NCBI GenBank assembly: GCA_021789355.1
Contig: JAJYJR010000028.1
Span: 1 to 21,496 of the forward strand
Source: Chloroflexota bacterium
GTDB lineage: Bacteria > Chloroflexota > Limnocylindria > Limnocylindrales > CSP1-4
DNA length: 21,496 nt
Direction of reading: 5' to 3'
Both the position numbers and the translations under genes were made by a program. How positions within the stretch are numbered: position 1 is the stretch's first letter; the number at the start of each line of letters is the position of its first letter. The notes under the pieces were generated by a model. The model was not told the DNA's origin and made no database searches. It was given only the letters and a program-made list of their open reading frames with translations. Positions 1 to 6,390 of this stretch are shown one piece after another.

Positions 1-2
1 CG

Positions 3-1229
3 GCCCCCGGCGGGTCGTCGCCCGACCAGCCGGCGGCGTCGACGTCCAGCCCATCGACCGGCCCCGTGAGCGGAGAGTGGGAGCTGCCGCCGGAGATCGC
101 GGCCTTCACCGGCGCCCAGGTGGCCGACGTCGAACGAGGCGCGGCCGGCCTGATCGCCCTGGGCACTGCTGTCGCGGTGGGGGGCGCAGTCGCCGAGGGG
201 CGGCCGGCCGTCTGGTCCTCGGCCGATGGACGAACCTGGACGGAGCCGGTCGAACTGCCGCTGCCCACCCCCGCGCCGGCCGTCGTCGGCGCGGACGCGG
301 TGACGCGGTTCGGTGAGGGCTTCGTGGCGGTCGGAGAGGCCGTGACGGAGGCCGGGATCGTCGGCCTGGCGTGGACCTCGGTCGACGGCCGCTCGTGGAC
401 CGTGGACCGGATCGCGGCGGGCGCCTGCCCGGCCGACGTCGCGTCCCGCGGCTCCCTGATCGTCGCCGTGGGGACGATCGGACCCTGCCACTCCGGCGGG
501 GCGGGCCAGCCCGGCACCTGGACCTCCGCCGACGGCCGGACCTGGCGAGCCGGGACCCTCACCGGCGACGACGGCCGATTCGGAGCCTTCGCCGTCGTCG
601 CGGCCACGGCCGACCTCTTCGTGGCCGCCGGCTCGGTGGGCTCCACGGCCGCCGCGTGCGACACCGGCTGTGCCGCCCGCCCGGAACACCGGCTGGATGG
701 TGCGCCCTGGATCTCGGCCGATGGCCGGACCTGGCGGCGCGTGGCCGATCCGGCTCCCTTCGAGCTGTCCGGGGTCCGCACGGTGGTGGCCGGCCGGACG
801 GGCCTGGTGGCGGCGGGCTCCCCGTGGTACACGCCGACCGGTCCCGACTCCACGGTCCTGTGGCGCTCGGCAGACGGTCGGGCCTGGACTGTCGCCGAAC
901 CGGCCCCGCCCTTTGCCGATCGCCTGGGCATTTCGCTGACGGCAACCGACGCGGGGATCGCGCTTCTGACGCTGGATTCGACGACCGCGGGGGCGCCGGC
1001 CCGCGCCTGGACGTCCGCGGACGGCATCGTCTGGCGCCAGCTGCCCACGTTGCCGCTCCCGCCAGGTGGCCAGGTGGCCCGCATCGTCGGGTTCGGTGGC
1101 GGCCTGGCCGTGATCGGGCAGCGGGACGTGGCCGCGCCGGGTGCCACCTGCCCGGGCTCGAAGGACGACGTCCTCGCGGGTCGCTGCCGGACGATCGTCG
1201 GGGTCTGGCTGCGCGGCTCCCCGGCCTGA
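3..1229 (+). CDS. Exported sialidase-like beta-propeller protein, 5'-truncated by window edge
   Basis: The reading frame is open from base 3 and enters from outside the window. The GTG at 66 is probably internal, because the residues before it form a Pro/Ser/Ala/Thr-rich linker (APGGSSPDQPAASTSSPSTG) typical of the spacer after a lipoprotein or secretion signal. The body holds six copies of a W-x-S-x-D-G-R-x-W motif, near residues 50, 103, 151, 215, 266 and 315 counted from that GTG, spaced about 50-60 residues apart. This resembles the Asp-box of BNR/sialidase-type propellers and suggests one six-bladed propeller. No sialidase catalytic arginine triad or nucleophilic tyrosine could be assigned, so a binding or structural role outside the cytoplasm is more likely than glycosidase activity. 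Four or more cysteines fall between motifs 2 and 4, compatible with disulfides in an exported protein. Function is otherwise unknown. The ending TGA is at 1227-1229. Confidence 0.8.
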   Translation, partial: APGGSSPDQPAASTSSPSTGPVSGEWELPPEIAAFTGAQVADVERGAAGLIALGTAVAVGGAVAEGRPAVWSSADGRTWTEPVELPLPTPAPAVVGADAVTRFGEGFVAVGEAVTEAGIVGLAWTSVDGRSWTVDRIAAGACPADVASRGSLIVAVGTIGPCHSGGAGQPGTWTSADGRTWRAGTLTGDDGRFGAFAVVAATADLFVAAGSVGSTAAACDTGCAARPEHRLDGAPWISADGRTWRRVADPAPFELSGVRTVVAGRTGLVAAGSPWYTPTGPDSTVLWRSADGRAWTVAEPAPPFADRLGISLTATDAGIALLTLDSTTAGAPARAWTSADGIVWRQLPTLPLPPGGQVARIVGFGGGLAVIGQRDVAAPGATCPGSKDDVLAGRCRTIVGVWLRGSPA

Positions 1230-1299
1230 AGCCAGCTCGGTCGTCCACCGCACGTACGCCACCCGCGCGGTGGCCCGGCGCGCCGGCCGGGGCGAGTTC

Positions 1300-1326
1300 G
1301 TGACAGGCGGACCCGCGGCTTAGAAT
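1300..1326 (+). promoter_or_regulatory. Possible promoter for the aldehyde dehydrogenase gene
   Basis: GTGACA at 1300-1305 and TAGAAT at 1321-1326 resemble -35 and -10 boxes, but the 15-bp spacer is shorter than the usual 17. Transcription would begin near 1333, leaving a leader of about 85 nt before the ATG at 1417. The assignment rests on the -10 match in a GC-rich gap and is tentative. Confidence 0.35.
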
Positions 1327-1416
1327 GGCGACCAGGGCCGCCCTGCGCGGCGGCCGCTGCTGCCCGGACCGAAGCCCCGTCCCCCGGGTCGGGGCCGCCA
1401 GCCTCAGGAGGCCTCG

Positions 1417-2862
1417 ATGGCCACCGCCACCGCCGTCACGCCCCACCCGATCTACCTTGCCGGCCACTGGGTCGACTCACCCGACCGGCTGGAGGTCGCC
1501 AACCCGGCCAGGCCGGACGAGCCGGCCGGCGCGACCTACCACGCGAGCCCCGCCCAGTACGAGGAGGCCGTCACGGCGGCCGTCCGTGCCTTCGAGACGA
1601 CCCGCCGGCTGCCGGCCTACGAGCGCGGCCGCGCCCTGCGCCAGATCTCGGACGGCGTCGAGGCCCGCCGCGAGGAGCTGGCCCGCCTGCTCGCCCTGGA
1701 GGCCGGCAAGCCGATCCGCGACGCGCTCGTCGAGGTCGATCGGGCGTCGTTCACCTTCCGCCTGGGCGCCGAGGAGGCGGAGCGGATCCACGGCGAGGCG
1801 ATCCCGCTTGACCTGATGGCCAGCTCCAAGGGCCGCTGGGGCATCACCCGGCGCTTCCCGATCGGCCCGATCGCCGGCATCAGCCCGTTCAACTTCCCGC
1901 TCAACCTGGCCGTCCACAAGGTCGCCCCGGCCATCGCCTCCGGCAACCCGATCGTCCTCAAGCCGCCGTCGAAGGACCCCCTGGTGATGCTGGCGATCGC
2001 CGAGCTCATCGACGGGGCGGGCCTGCCGGAGGGCGCCGTCAGCATCCTGCCGATGACCCGCGAGCTGGGCGACACGATGGTCGCCGACGATCGCTTCAAG
2101 CTGCTGACCTTCACCGGCAGCCCGGCGGTCGGCTGGCGGATGAAGGAGCGGGCCGGCAAGAAGAAGGTCGTCCTGGAGCTCGGCGGCAACGCCGGCGTGA
2201 TCGTCGATCGGACGGCCGATCTCGACTGGGCCGTCAGGCGGATCCTGGTCGGCGCCTTCGCCTATGCCGGACAGGTCTGCATCAGCGTTCAGCGGATGTT
2301 CGTCCACGAGGACGTCTGGCAGCCGTTCGTGGACCGCTTCATCGCCGGGGCCCGGGCGCTGCGGGTCGGCGACCCGCTGGACCCGCAGACCGACGTTGGC
2401 CCGATGGTCGACGAGAAGGCGGCCCGGCGGACTCAGGGCTGGGTGGACGAGGCGGTGGCGATGGGCGGCAAGGTCCTGCTCGGCGGCAGGGCCCGGGGCA
2501 ACTTCTTCGAGCCGACCGTGATGACCGACACCCCGGTGGAGGCAAAGGTCTGTTCGAACGAGGCCTTCGCGCCCCTCGTCGTCCTCTTCCCGTTCCGTGA
2601 CTTCGACGACGCCGTCCGCCAGGTCAACGACTCCTTCTACGGGCTCCAGACCGGCGTCTTCACCAACGACCTGGCCAACGCCTGGCACGGCTTCGAGGAG
2701 CTGGTCGTCGGCGGCGTCATCGTCAACGACATCCCGACCTACCGGATCGACCACATGCCCTACGGCGGGGTCAAGGACTCGGGCCTCGGCCGCGAGGGCC
2801 TGCGCTACGCGATCGAGGACATGACCGAGATCCGGATCATGGTCCTGGCCCAGCCGCAGTAG
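1417..2862 (+). CDS. NAD(P)-dependent aldehyde dehydrogenase, ALDH superfamily (family 21/lactaldehyde-type)
   Basis: This 481-residue protein is full length for the aldehyde dehydrogenase superfamily, which oxidises aldehydes to carboxylates in the cytoplasm. Visible family features are the PFNFPLNL segment with the oxyanion asparagine near residue 159, the cofactor-binding lysine in VLKPPSKDP near 182, the FTGSPAVG turn near 232-239, the general-base glutamate in LELGGNA near 254, and the catalytic cysteine in GQVCIS near 288. The C-terminal PYGGVKDSGLGREG is also typical. The ELGGNAGVIVD and AYAGQVCISVQR stretches look most like the ALDH family 21/lactaldehyde and sulfoacetaldehyde dehydrogenase group. 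The substrate cannot be read from sequence. The start is well supported by AGGAGG at 1406-1411, five bases before the ATG. A thiamine-diphosphate decarboxylase/synthase-type enzyme lies two genes downstream on the same strand, suggesting a linked keto-acid or aldehyde pathway (inference). Confidence 0.93.
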   Translation: MATATAVTPHPIYLAGHWVDSPDRLEVANPARPDEPAGATYHASPAQYEEAVTAAVRAFETTRRLPAYERGRALRQISDGVEARREELARLLALEAGKPIRDALVEVDRASFTFRLGAEEAERIHGEAIPLDLMASSKGRWGITRRFPIGPIAGISPFNFPLNLAVHKVAPAIASGNPIVLKPPSKDPLVMLAIAELIDGAGLPEGAVSILPMTRELGDTMVADDRFKLLTFTGSPAVGWRMKERAGKKKVVLELGGNAGVIVDRTADLDWAVRRILVGAFAYAGQVCISVQRMFVHEDVWQPFVDRFIAGARALRVGDPLDPQTDVGPMVDEKAARRTQGWVDEAVAMGGKVLLGGRARGNFFEPTVMTDTPVEAKVCSNEAFAPLVVLFPFRDFDDAVRQVNDSFYGLQTGVFTNDLANAWHGFEELVVGGVIVNDIPTYRIDHMPYGGVKDSGLGREGLRYAIEDMTEIRIMVLAQPQ

Positions 2863-2943
2863 CCGGGCCGGACCTTCGGGCTATGGACGGGGCCGCCCCC
2901 GAGGGCGGAGAGTCCCCCTGCCGCTGGGGGCGGGGAGAGGCCA

Positions 2944-3495
2944 GTGCTCGTGGACTTCGTGGGCTACCTGTCGGACGCCCGCATCTCGGGGCGCCTCCAG
3001 CTGCCGCCGGTCCGCCTGACGGACTTCCTGAACGGCGAGGATCGCTACGTCCTCGACCTGGCCTCCATCCTCGACCTGGCGACCGGGCACAGCACGCTCC
3101 AGCGGCGGGTCCTTGTGGCGCGGGACGAACTGTATGCGGTCGAGGCGACGGGCTTCAGCGGCAACCCGGCCCGGCGGATCGACACCGTGCCGCATCCGGT
3201 CTCGGCTCAGCTCGGCCGGTTCCACGTCGACGGGTGGTTGCACGTGCGACCGGGGGTCAGCGTCCTCGCCGAGCTTGACGCCCGCGCGCCGATGGTCCCG
3301 CTGGCCGATGCGCGGCTCGCGCTGGTAGTGGCCCGGTCGCTCGCGGAGACGGACCGCGGAACCGTGATCGTGAACCGCGGCCACCTGGACTGGCTGCGGG
3401 CCGACGAGACGATCCGGCCCGCCTTCCCGGGCCTGCCCGTCGCGGCCCACCTCGCGAGCCCCGCGCCGCTTGCTGCCCCACAACCTGCCGCCTGA
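2944..3495 (+). CDS. Small protein of two similar halves (DUF6812-like), function unknown
   Basis: This 183-residue soluble protein begins at a GTG behind the purine-rich GGGGAGAGG. I do not recognise a characterised function. Its two halves look alike. Residues about 16-70 run GRLQLPP, then RLTDFLNGEDRYVLDLASI, then RVLVARDELYAVEA. Residues about 97-155 run GWLHVRPG, then SVLAELDARAPMVPLADARL, then GTVIVNRGHLDWLRA. This points to an internal duplication of a mostly beta module. The phrase LPP-x-x-RLTDFLN resembles the short domain catalogued as DUF6812; that is recall, not a search. The tail is Ala/Pro-rich. It lies between the aldehyde dehydrogenase and the ThDP enzyme on the same strand, so it may be co-expressed with the former. 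There is no signal peptide or membrane segment. Confidence 0.7.
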   Translation: MLVDFVGYLSDARISGRLQLPPVRLTDFLNGEDRYVLDLASILDLATGHSTLQRRVLVARDELYAVEATGFSGNPARRIDTVPHPVSAQLGRFHVDGWLHVRPGVSVLAELDARAPMVPLADARLALVVARSLAETDRGTVIVNRGHLDWLRADETIRPAFPGLPVAAHLASPAPLAAPQPAA

Positions 3496-3527
3496 TCCCT
3501 GCGACCGGCACGCCGGCCGCTCCGCCG

Positions 3528-3533
3528 TACACT
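3528..3533 (+). promoter_or_regulatory. Candidate -10 box giving a leaderless transcript for the ThDP enzyme
   Basis: TACACT lies only 7 bases before the GTG start at 3541, and there is no Shine-Dalgarno-like sequence in between. A -10 box at this distance puts the transcription start at or next to the start codon, as in leaderless mRNAs common in high-GC bacteria. No convincing -35 box is visible 17 bp upstream. The TACAC core matches the -10 boxes near 5986 and 9244. Confidence 0.4.
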
Positions 3534-3540
3534 GCGGGGC

Positions 3541-5274
3541 GTGACCGATCCGACGGCGGCACCGGAGGCGGCGGACCACGGGCGACTGCCCGGGACAACC
3601 GCCGAGCTCCTCGTGGAGTGCCTCGCGGCCGAGGGGTGCGAGTACGTCTTCTCCGTGCCCGGCGAGGAGACGATGGACGTCCTCGACGCCCTGAGCCGCT
3701 CGGAGCGCGTCCGCCACGTAACGACTCGCCATGAGCAGGGCGCCGCGTTCATGGCCGACGTCTACGGCCGCCTGACCGGTCGCTGCGCCGTGGCCATGGC
3801 AACGCTCGGTCCGGGCGCCACGAACCTGGTGACCGGGATCGCCGACGCGTTCCTGGATCGCGCCCCGATGGTCGCCCTGACCGGCCAGGTCGGCTCGGAC
3901 AAGCTCCACAAGGAAGCCCACCAGTTCGTCGACATCGTCCGGATGCTCGAGCCGGTCACCAAGTGGAACGTGCGGGTCGAGCGACCGTCGGCCGTCCCGG
4001 AGGTGGTCCGCAAGGCCTTCCGCCTGGCCCGCCTCGAGAAGCCCGGGCCGACCCACATCGAGCTGCCGGAGGACCTGGCCGCCTCTCCCGCCCCGCAGGG
4101 CCTGCGGCCGCTGCCGCCCACCCACGCCTACTTCCCGGAACCGACGGACGAGGCGATCGAACGGGCCGCCCGGCTCCTGGCGAGTTCGGACCGCCCGTTG
4201 ATCCTGGCCGGCAACGGCGTCCTCCGGCGCGGCGCAAGCCCGGAGCTGCGCGCGCTGTCCCGCGGCCTGCACGTGCCGGTCGCCGTCACCTTCATGGGCA
4301 AGGGCGCCGTGGACGATCGGAGCCACCTCTCGCTGATGGCCGTCGGCCTGCAGGCTCGCGACCACGTTTTCTCCGGCTTCGACCGGGCAGACCTGATCGT
4401 GTCGGTCGGCTACGACCCGGTCGAGTACGCGCCCGGCCGCTGGAACCCCGACGGGCGCACGCGGATCCTCCACATCGATACCCAGCCGGCCGAGGTGGAC
4501 GCCTCCTACCAGCCGGAGGTGGAGCTGATCGGCGACATCGACGGCTCGCTGCGCCGGCTGCTGGCCGCGACCCTGCCGCTCGGCATCGGCGGCCGGGACG
4601 CCGGGGAGCGGCACGAATCCCGGGAGATCCTCGTCCACACCGACCTGCGCACCGCCCTCCTCGCGGAGCTGGAGGGCGGCCGCACGGACGACCGCTGGCC
4701 GATCACTCCGCAGCGGGCCATCGTCGAGTTGCGGAAGGCCCTGGCCGCGGAGGACATCGTCGTCAGCGACGTCGGGGCTCACAAGGTCTGGGTCGCCCGC
4801 CTCTACCAGGCCTACGAACCGAACACCGTGATCATCAGCAACGGCTTCGCGGCCATGGGCATCAGCGTTCCCGGGGCGATCGCCGCCAAGCTGGTCCATC
4901 CGGAGCGGAAGGTCGTGGCGCTCTGCGGCGACGGTGCCTTCCTGATGAACAGCCAGGAGCTGGAGACGGCGGTCCGGCTGGGGACGGCGATCACGGTCGT
5001 CGTCTGGCGCGACGACGCCTACGGGCTGATCGACTGGAAGCAGCGCAACGAGTTCGGCCGGCCGTTCGGGGTGGAGATCGGCAACCCCGACCTGGTGGCC
5101 TACGCTCGAAGCTTCGGCCTGGCCGCCTTCCGGCCGGAGACGGCGGCCGAGCTGGGCTCCTGTCTCCGCCGGGCCCTCGACGAGCCCGGTCCGGCGCTCG
5201 TCGAGGTTCCGATCGACTACCGCGAGAACCTGCGCCTGACCGAGCGGCTCGGGGCGCTCGCGACCGGCTCCTGA
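3541..5274 (+). CDS. Thiamine-diphosphate-dependent acetolactate synthase-family enzyme
   Basis: This 577-residue protein has the three-domain layout of the acetolactate synthase/pyruvate oxidase family. These enzymes decarboxylate 2-keto acids on thiamine diphosphate. The N-terminal pyrimidine domain contains VFSVPGEE and the activating glutamate in TTRHEQGAAFMA (E65). The central domain begins near residue 190, after the HIELPEDLA segment. The C-terminal diphosphate domain carries GDGAFLM at about 463-469, and the metal-binding half that usually ends in Asn-containing NDNGYG/NDSAYG here reads RDDAYGLI (about 490-497). GLIDWKQRNEFGRPFG is typical of members annotated as acetolactate synthase large subunits of the catabolic type. 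No regulatory small subunit (IlvH/IlvN) is nearby, so a branched-chain biosynthetic role is doubtful. Its partner is probably the aldehyde dehydrogenase upstream (inference). The GTG start has no ribosome binding site and appears leaderless. The macrodomain gene follows after 11 bases. Confidence 0.88.
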   Translation: MTDPTAAPEAADHGRLPGTTAELLVECLAAEGCEYVFSVPGEETMDVLDALSRSERVRHVTTRHEQGAAFMADVYGRLTGRCAVAMATLGPGATNLVTGIADAFLDRAPMVALTGQVGSDKLHKEAHQFVDIVRMLEPVTKWNVRVERPSAVPEVVRKAFRLARLEKPGPTHIELPEDLAASPAPQGLRPLPPTHAYFPEPTDEAIERAARLLASSDRPLILAGNGVLRRGASPELRALSRGLHVPVAVTFMGKGAVDDRSHLSLMAVGLQARDHVFSGFDRADLIVSVGYDPVEYAPGRWNPDGRTRILHIDTQPAEVDASYQPEVELIGDIDGSLRRLLAATLPLGIGGRDAGERHESREILVHTDLRTALLAELEGGRTDDRWPITPQRAIVELRKALAAEDIVVSDVGAHKVWVARLYQAYEPNTVIISNGFAAMGISVPGAIAAKLVHPERKVVALCGDGAFLMNSQELETAVRLGTAITVVVWRDDAYGLIDWKQRNEFGRPFGVEIGNPDLVAYARSFGLAAFRPETAAELGSCLRRALDEPGPALVEVPIDYRENLRLTERLGALATGS

Positions 5275-5285
5275 CGGGCAGCCCG

Positions 5286-5855
5286 ATGGCCGAGGCGCAT
5301 TCCCTCTCGGTCGCCCGGCCCGACGGCTCGCGGGCCGTGCTTGACCTGGTCCAGGGCGACATCACCCGCTTCGAGGCGGAGGCGGTCGTCAATGCCGCCA
5401 ACAGCGCCCTGGCCGGCGGCGGCGGCGTGGACGGCGCGATCCACCGGGCGGCGGGGCCCGAGCTGATGGCGGAGCTCGACCGGCGCTACCGCGGCTGCCC
5501 CACGGGGAGCGCGGTCGTGACGGGCAGCGGCCGCCTCGCCGAGCGCGGCGTCCGCTGGGTGATCCACGCCGTCGGCCCGATCTGGGGCGGAGGGCGGCAC
5601 GGCGAGGAAGAGCTGCTCGCCTCCGCCTACCGGACCTCGATCTCCCTGGCCGACGACCTGGGCGCCCGTTCGATCGCCTTCCCGGCCATCAGCTGCGGCG
5701 TCTACGGCTACCCACTCGATGAGGGGGCGCGGGTGGCCCTGGCGACGGTCCGGGAGCACCTGGCCGCCGGAGGCGCGCTCGAGCGGGCCACCTTCGTCCT
5801 CTTCTCGTCCGAGACGCTGGCGGCGTTCGGACGCGCCCTGGCCGTGCTCCGCTGA
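5286..5855 (+). CDS. Macrodomain protein, O-acetyl-ADP-ribose/mono-ADP-ribosyl hydrolase (MacroD/YmdB type)
   Basis: This 189-residue single-domain protein is the usual length for stand-alone bacterial macrodomains. These bind ADP-ribose and hydrolyse O-acetyl-ADP-ribose or ADP-ribosyl-glutamate/aspartate. Signature segments are QGDITRFEAEAVVNAANS (about 23-40, NAAN loop), LAGGGGVDGAIHRAAG (about 42-57, the MacroD-type catalytic loop with the aspartate after GGGGV), CPTGSAVVTGSGRL, and FPAISCGVYGYP, the diphosphate-binding loop in which the common ISTG reads ISCG. It starts 11 bases after the ThDP enzyme and is probably co-transcribed with it. Why the two would be linked is unclear; transcriptional convenience is as likely as function. 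Confidence 0.93.
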   Translation: MAEAHSLSVARPDGSRAVLDLVQGDITRFEAEAVVNAANSALAGGGGVDGAIHRAAGPELMAELDRRYRGCPTGSAVVTGSGRLAERGVRWVIHAVGPIWGGGRHGEEELLASAYRTSISLADDLGARSIAFPAISCGVYGYPLDEGARVALATVREHLAAGGALERATFVLFSSETLAAFGRALAVLR

Positions 5856-5962
5856 TTTCCCTCGGTGTCCGCCGGCACCGGAACGTCTCGCTCTCCGCGC
5901 CCATGCCTGTCAACTGCGCGACATCCGTCCTGGGGACCGCTTGGTGGTGGTCATTAGGGCAC

Positions 5963-5991
5963 TTGACCTAGGACCATTGGGCTGGTACACC
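5963..5991 (+). promoter_or_regulatory. Strong sigma-70-type promoter upstream of the Ig-like secreted protein
   Basis: TTGACC at 5963-5968 and TACACC at 5986-5991 are separated by exactly 17 bp. The expected transcription start is near 5998, giving a leader of about 390 nt before the TTG start at 6391. The arrangement is nearly identical to the promoter at 9221-9249. Confidence 0.65.
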
Positions 5992-5997
5992 GGCCGC

Positions 5998-6390
5998 GCC
6001 CAACCGACCGGGGGCGGACAGAGGGTTGCTCAAGCCGCCGCGACAGGGTGGCATCCCGCCTGTTCGAGGGAGTGCGGGAGCAACGGGTGGGCGGACCGTC
6101 CACCGTCGCCCCGTCGCCCAGCGTGCAGCGTGGTCGGGGGGAGGGAGGGTTCGTCTGGCGTTAGACGCGACGAGCTTGCCAGCGGACGTGGCCCGCGTCC
6201 CAGGCAGGCCAATTCCGACGATTTCGTGTGCCCATCCGGCCCGGACGCGCTGATCGCGGCACGGGCCAGGACGGAGTCGAAGGAGGGCGGATGAAGGAGA
6301 GCGCAGTCAGGTGGGACTGTGGTCGAAGGTGCCGGGGGCCAAGCGACCCGAACGATAGGCGTATGCATCGGTTCGGAAAGGGAGACTCCG
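5998..6390 (+). ncRNA. Long structured 5' leader of the Ig-like protein gene (candidate)
   Basis: This stretch between the promoter and the TTG start holds no convincing gene. Several hairpins are visible. GTTGCTC at 6025-6031 pairs perfectly with GAGCAAC at 6078-6084. That pair encloses CGACAGG at 6041-6047 facing CCTGTTCG at 6059-6066, with one bulge. GGTGGGCG at 6086-6093 folds on CGTCCACC at 6097-6104 with a three-base loop and one G-T pair. CGTCT at 6152-6156 pairs with AGACG at 6163-6167. There is no T-run, so it is not a terminator. I do not recognise it as a known riboswitch family. It could be a regulatory leader or simply GC-rich sequence that folds easily. Confidence 0.35.
6377..6383 (+). 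promoter_or_regulatory. Ribosome binding site that fixes the TTG start at 6391
   Basis: AAAGGGA stands seven bases before a TTG codon. Starting there gives a textbook secretion signal, whereas the upstream in-frame GTG at 6319 would bury that signal behind 24 extra residues and has no comparable binding site. Confidence 0.65.

Noticed and set aside
1477..2754. 425-codon open frame on the minus strand opposite the aldehyde dehydrogenase
   Set aside because: Same antisense effect of codon bias; no motif, no ribosome binding site, and a fully conserved enzyme on the other strand.
2881..4899. 672-codon open frame on the minus strand opposite the DUF-like and ThDP genes
   Set aside because: It mirrors the high third-position GC of the plus-strand genes and reads as Arg/Gly/Asp/Val-rich sequence with no family motif; the plus strand encodes clear enzymes.
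3963..5855. Long plus-strand frame that joins an Arg/Pro/Gly-rich stretch to the macrodomain
   Set aside because: The part before 5286 is the wrong frame of the ThDP gene; the macrodomain has its own ATG and normal family length.
6319..6390. Upstream GTG start for the Ig-like protein
   Set aside because: It would put 24 residues before the Sec signal and lacks a ribosome binding site; the TTG at 6391 has AAAGGGA and yields a proper signal peptide.
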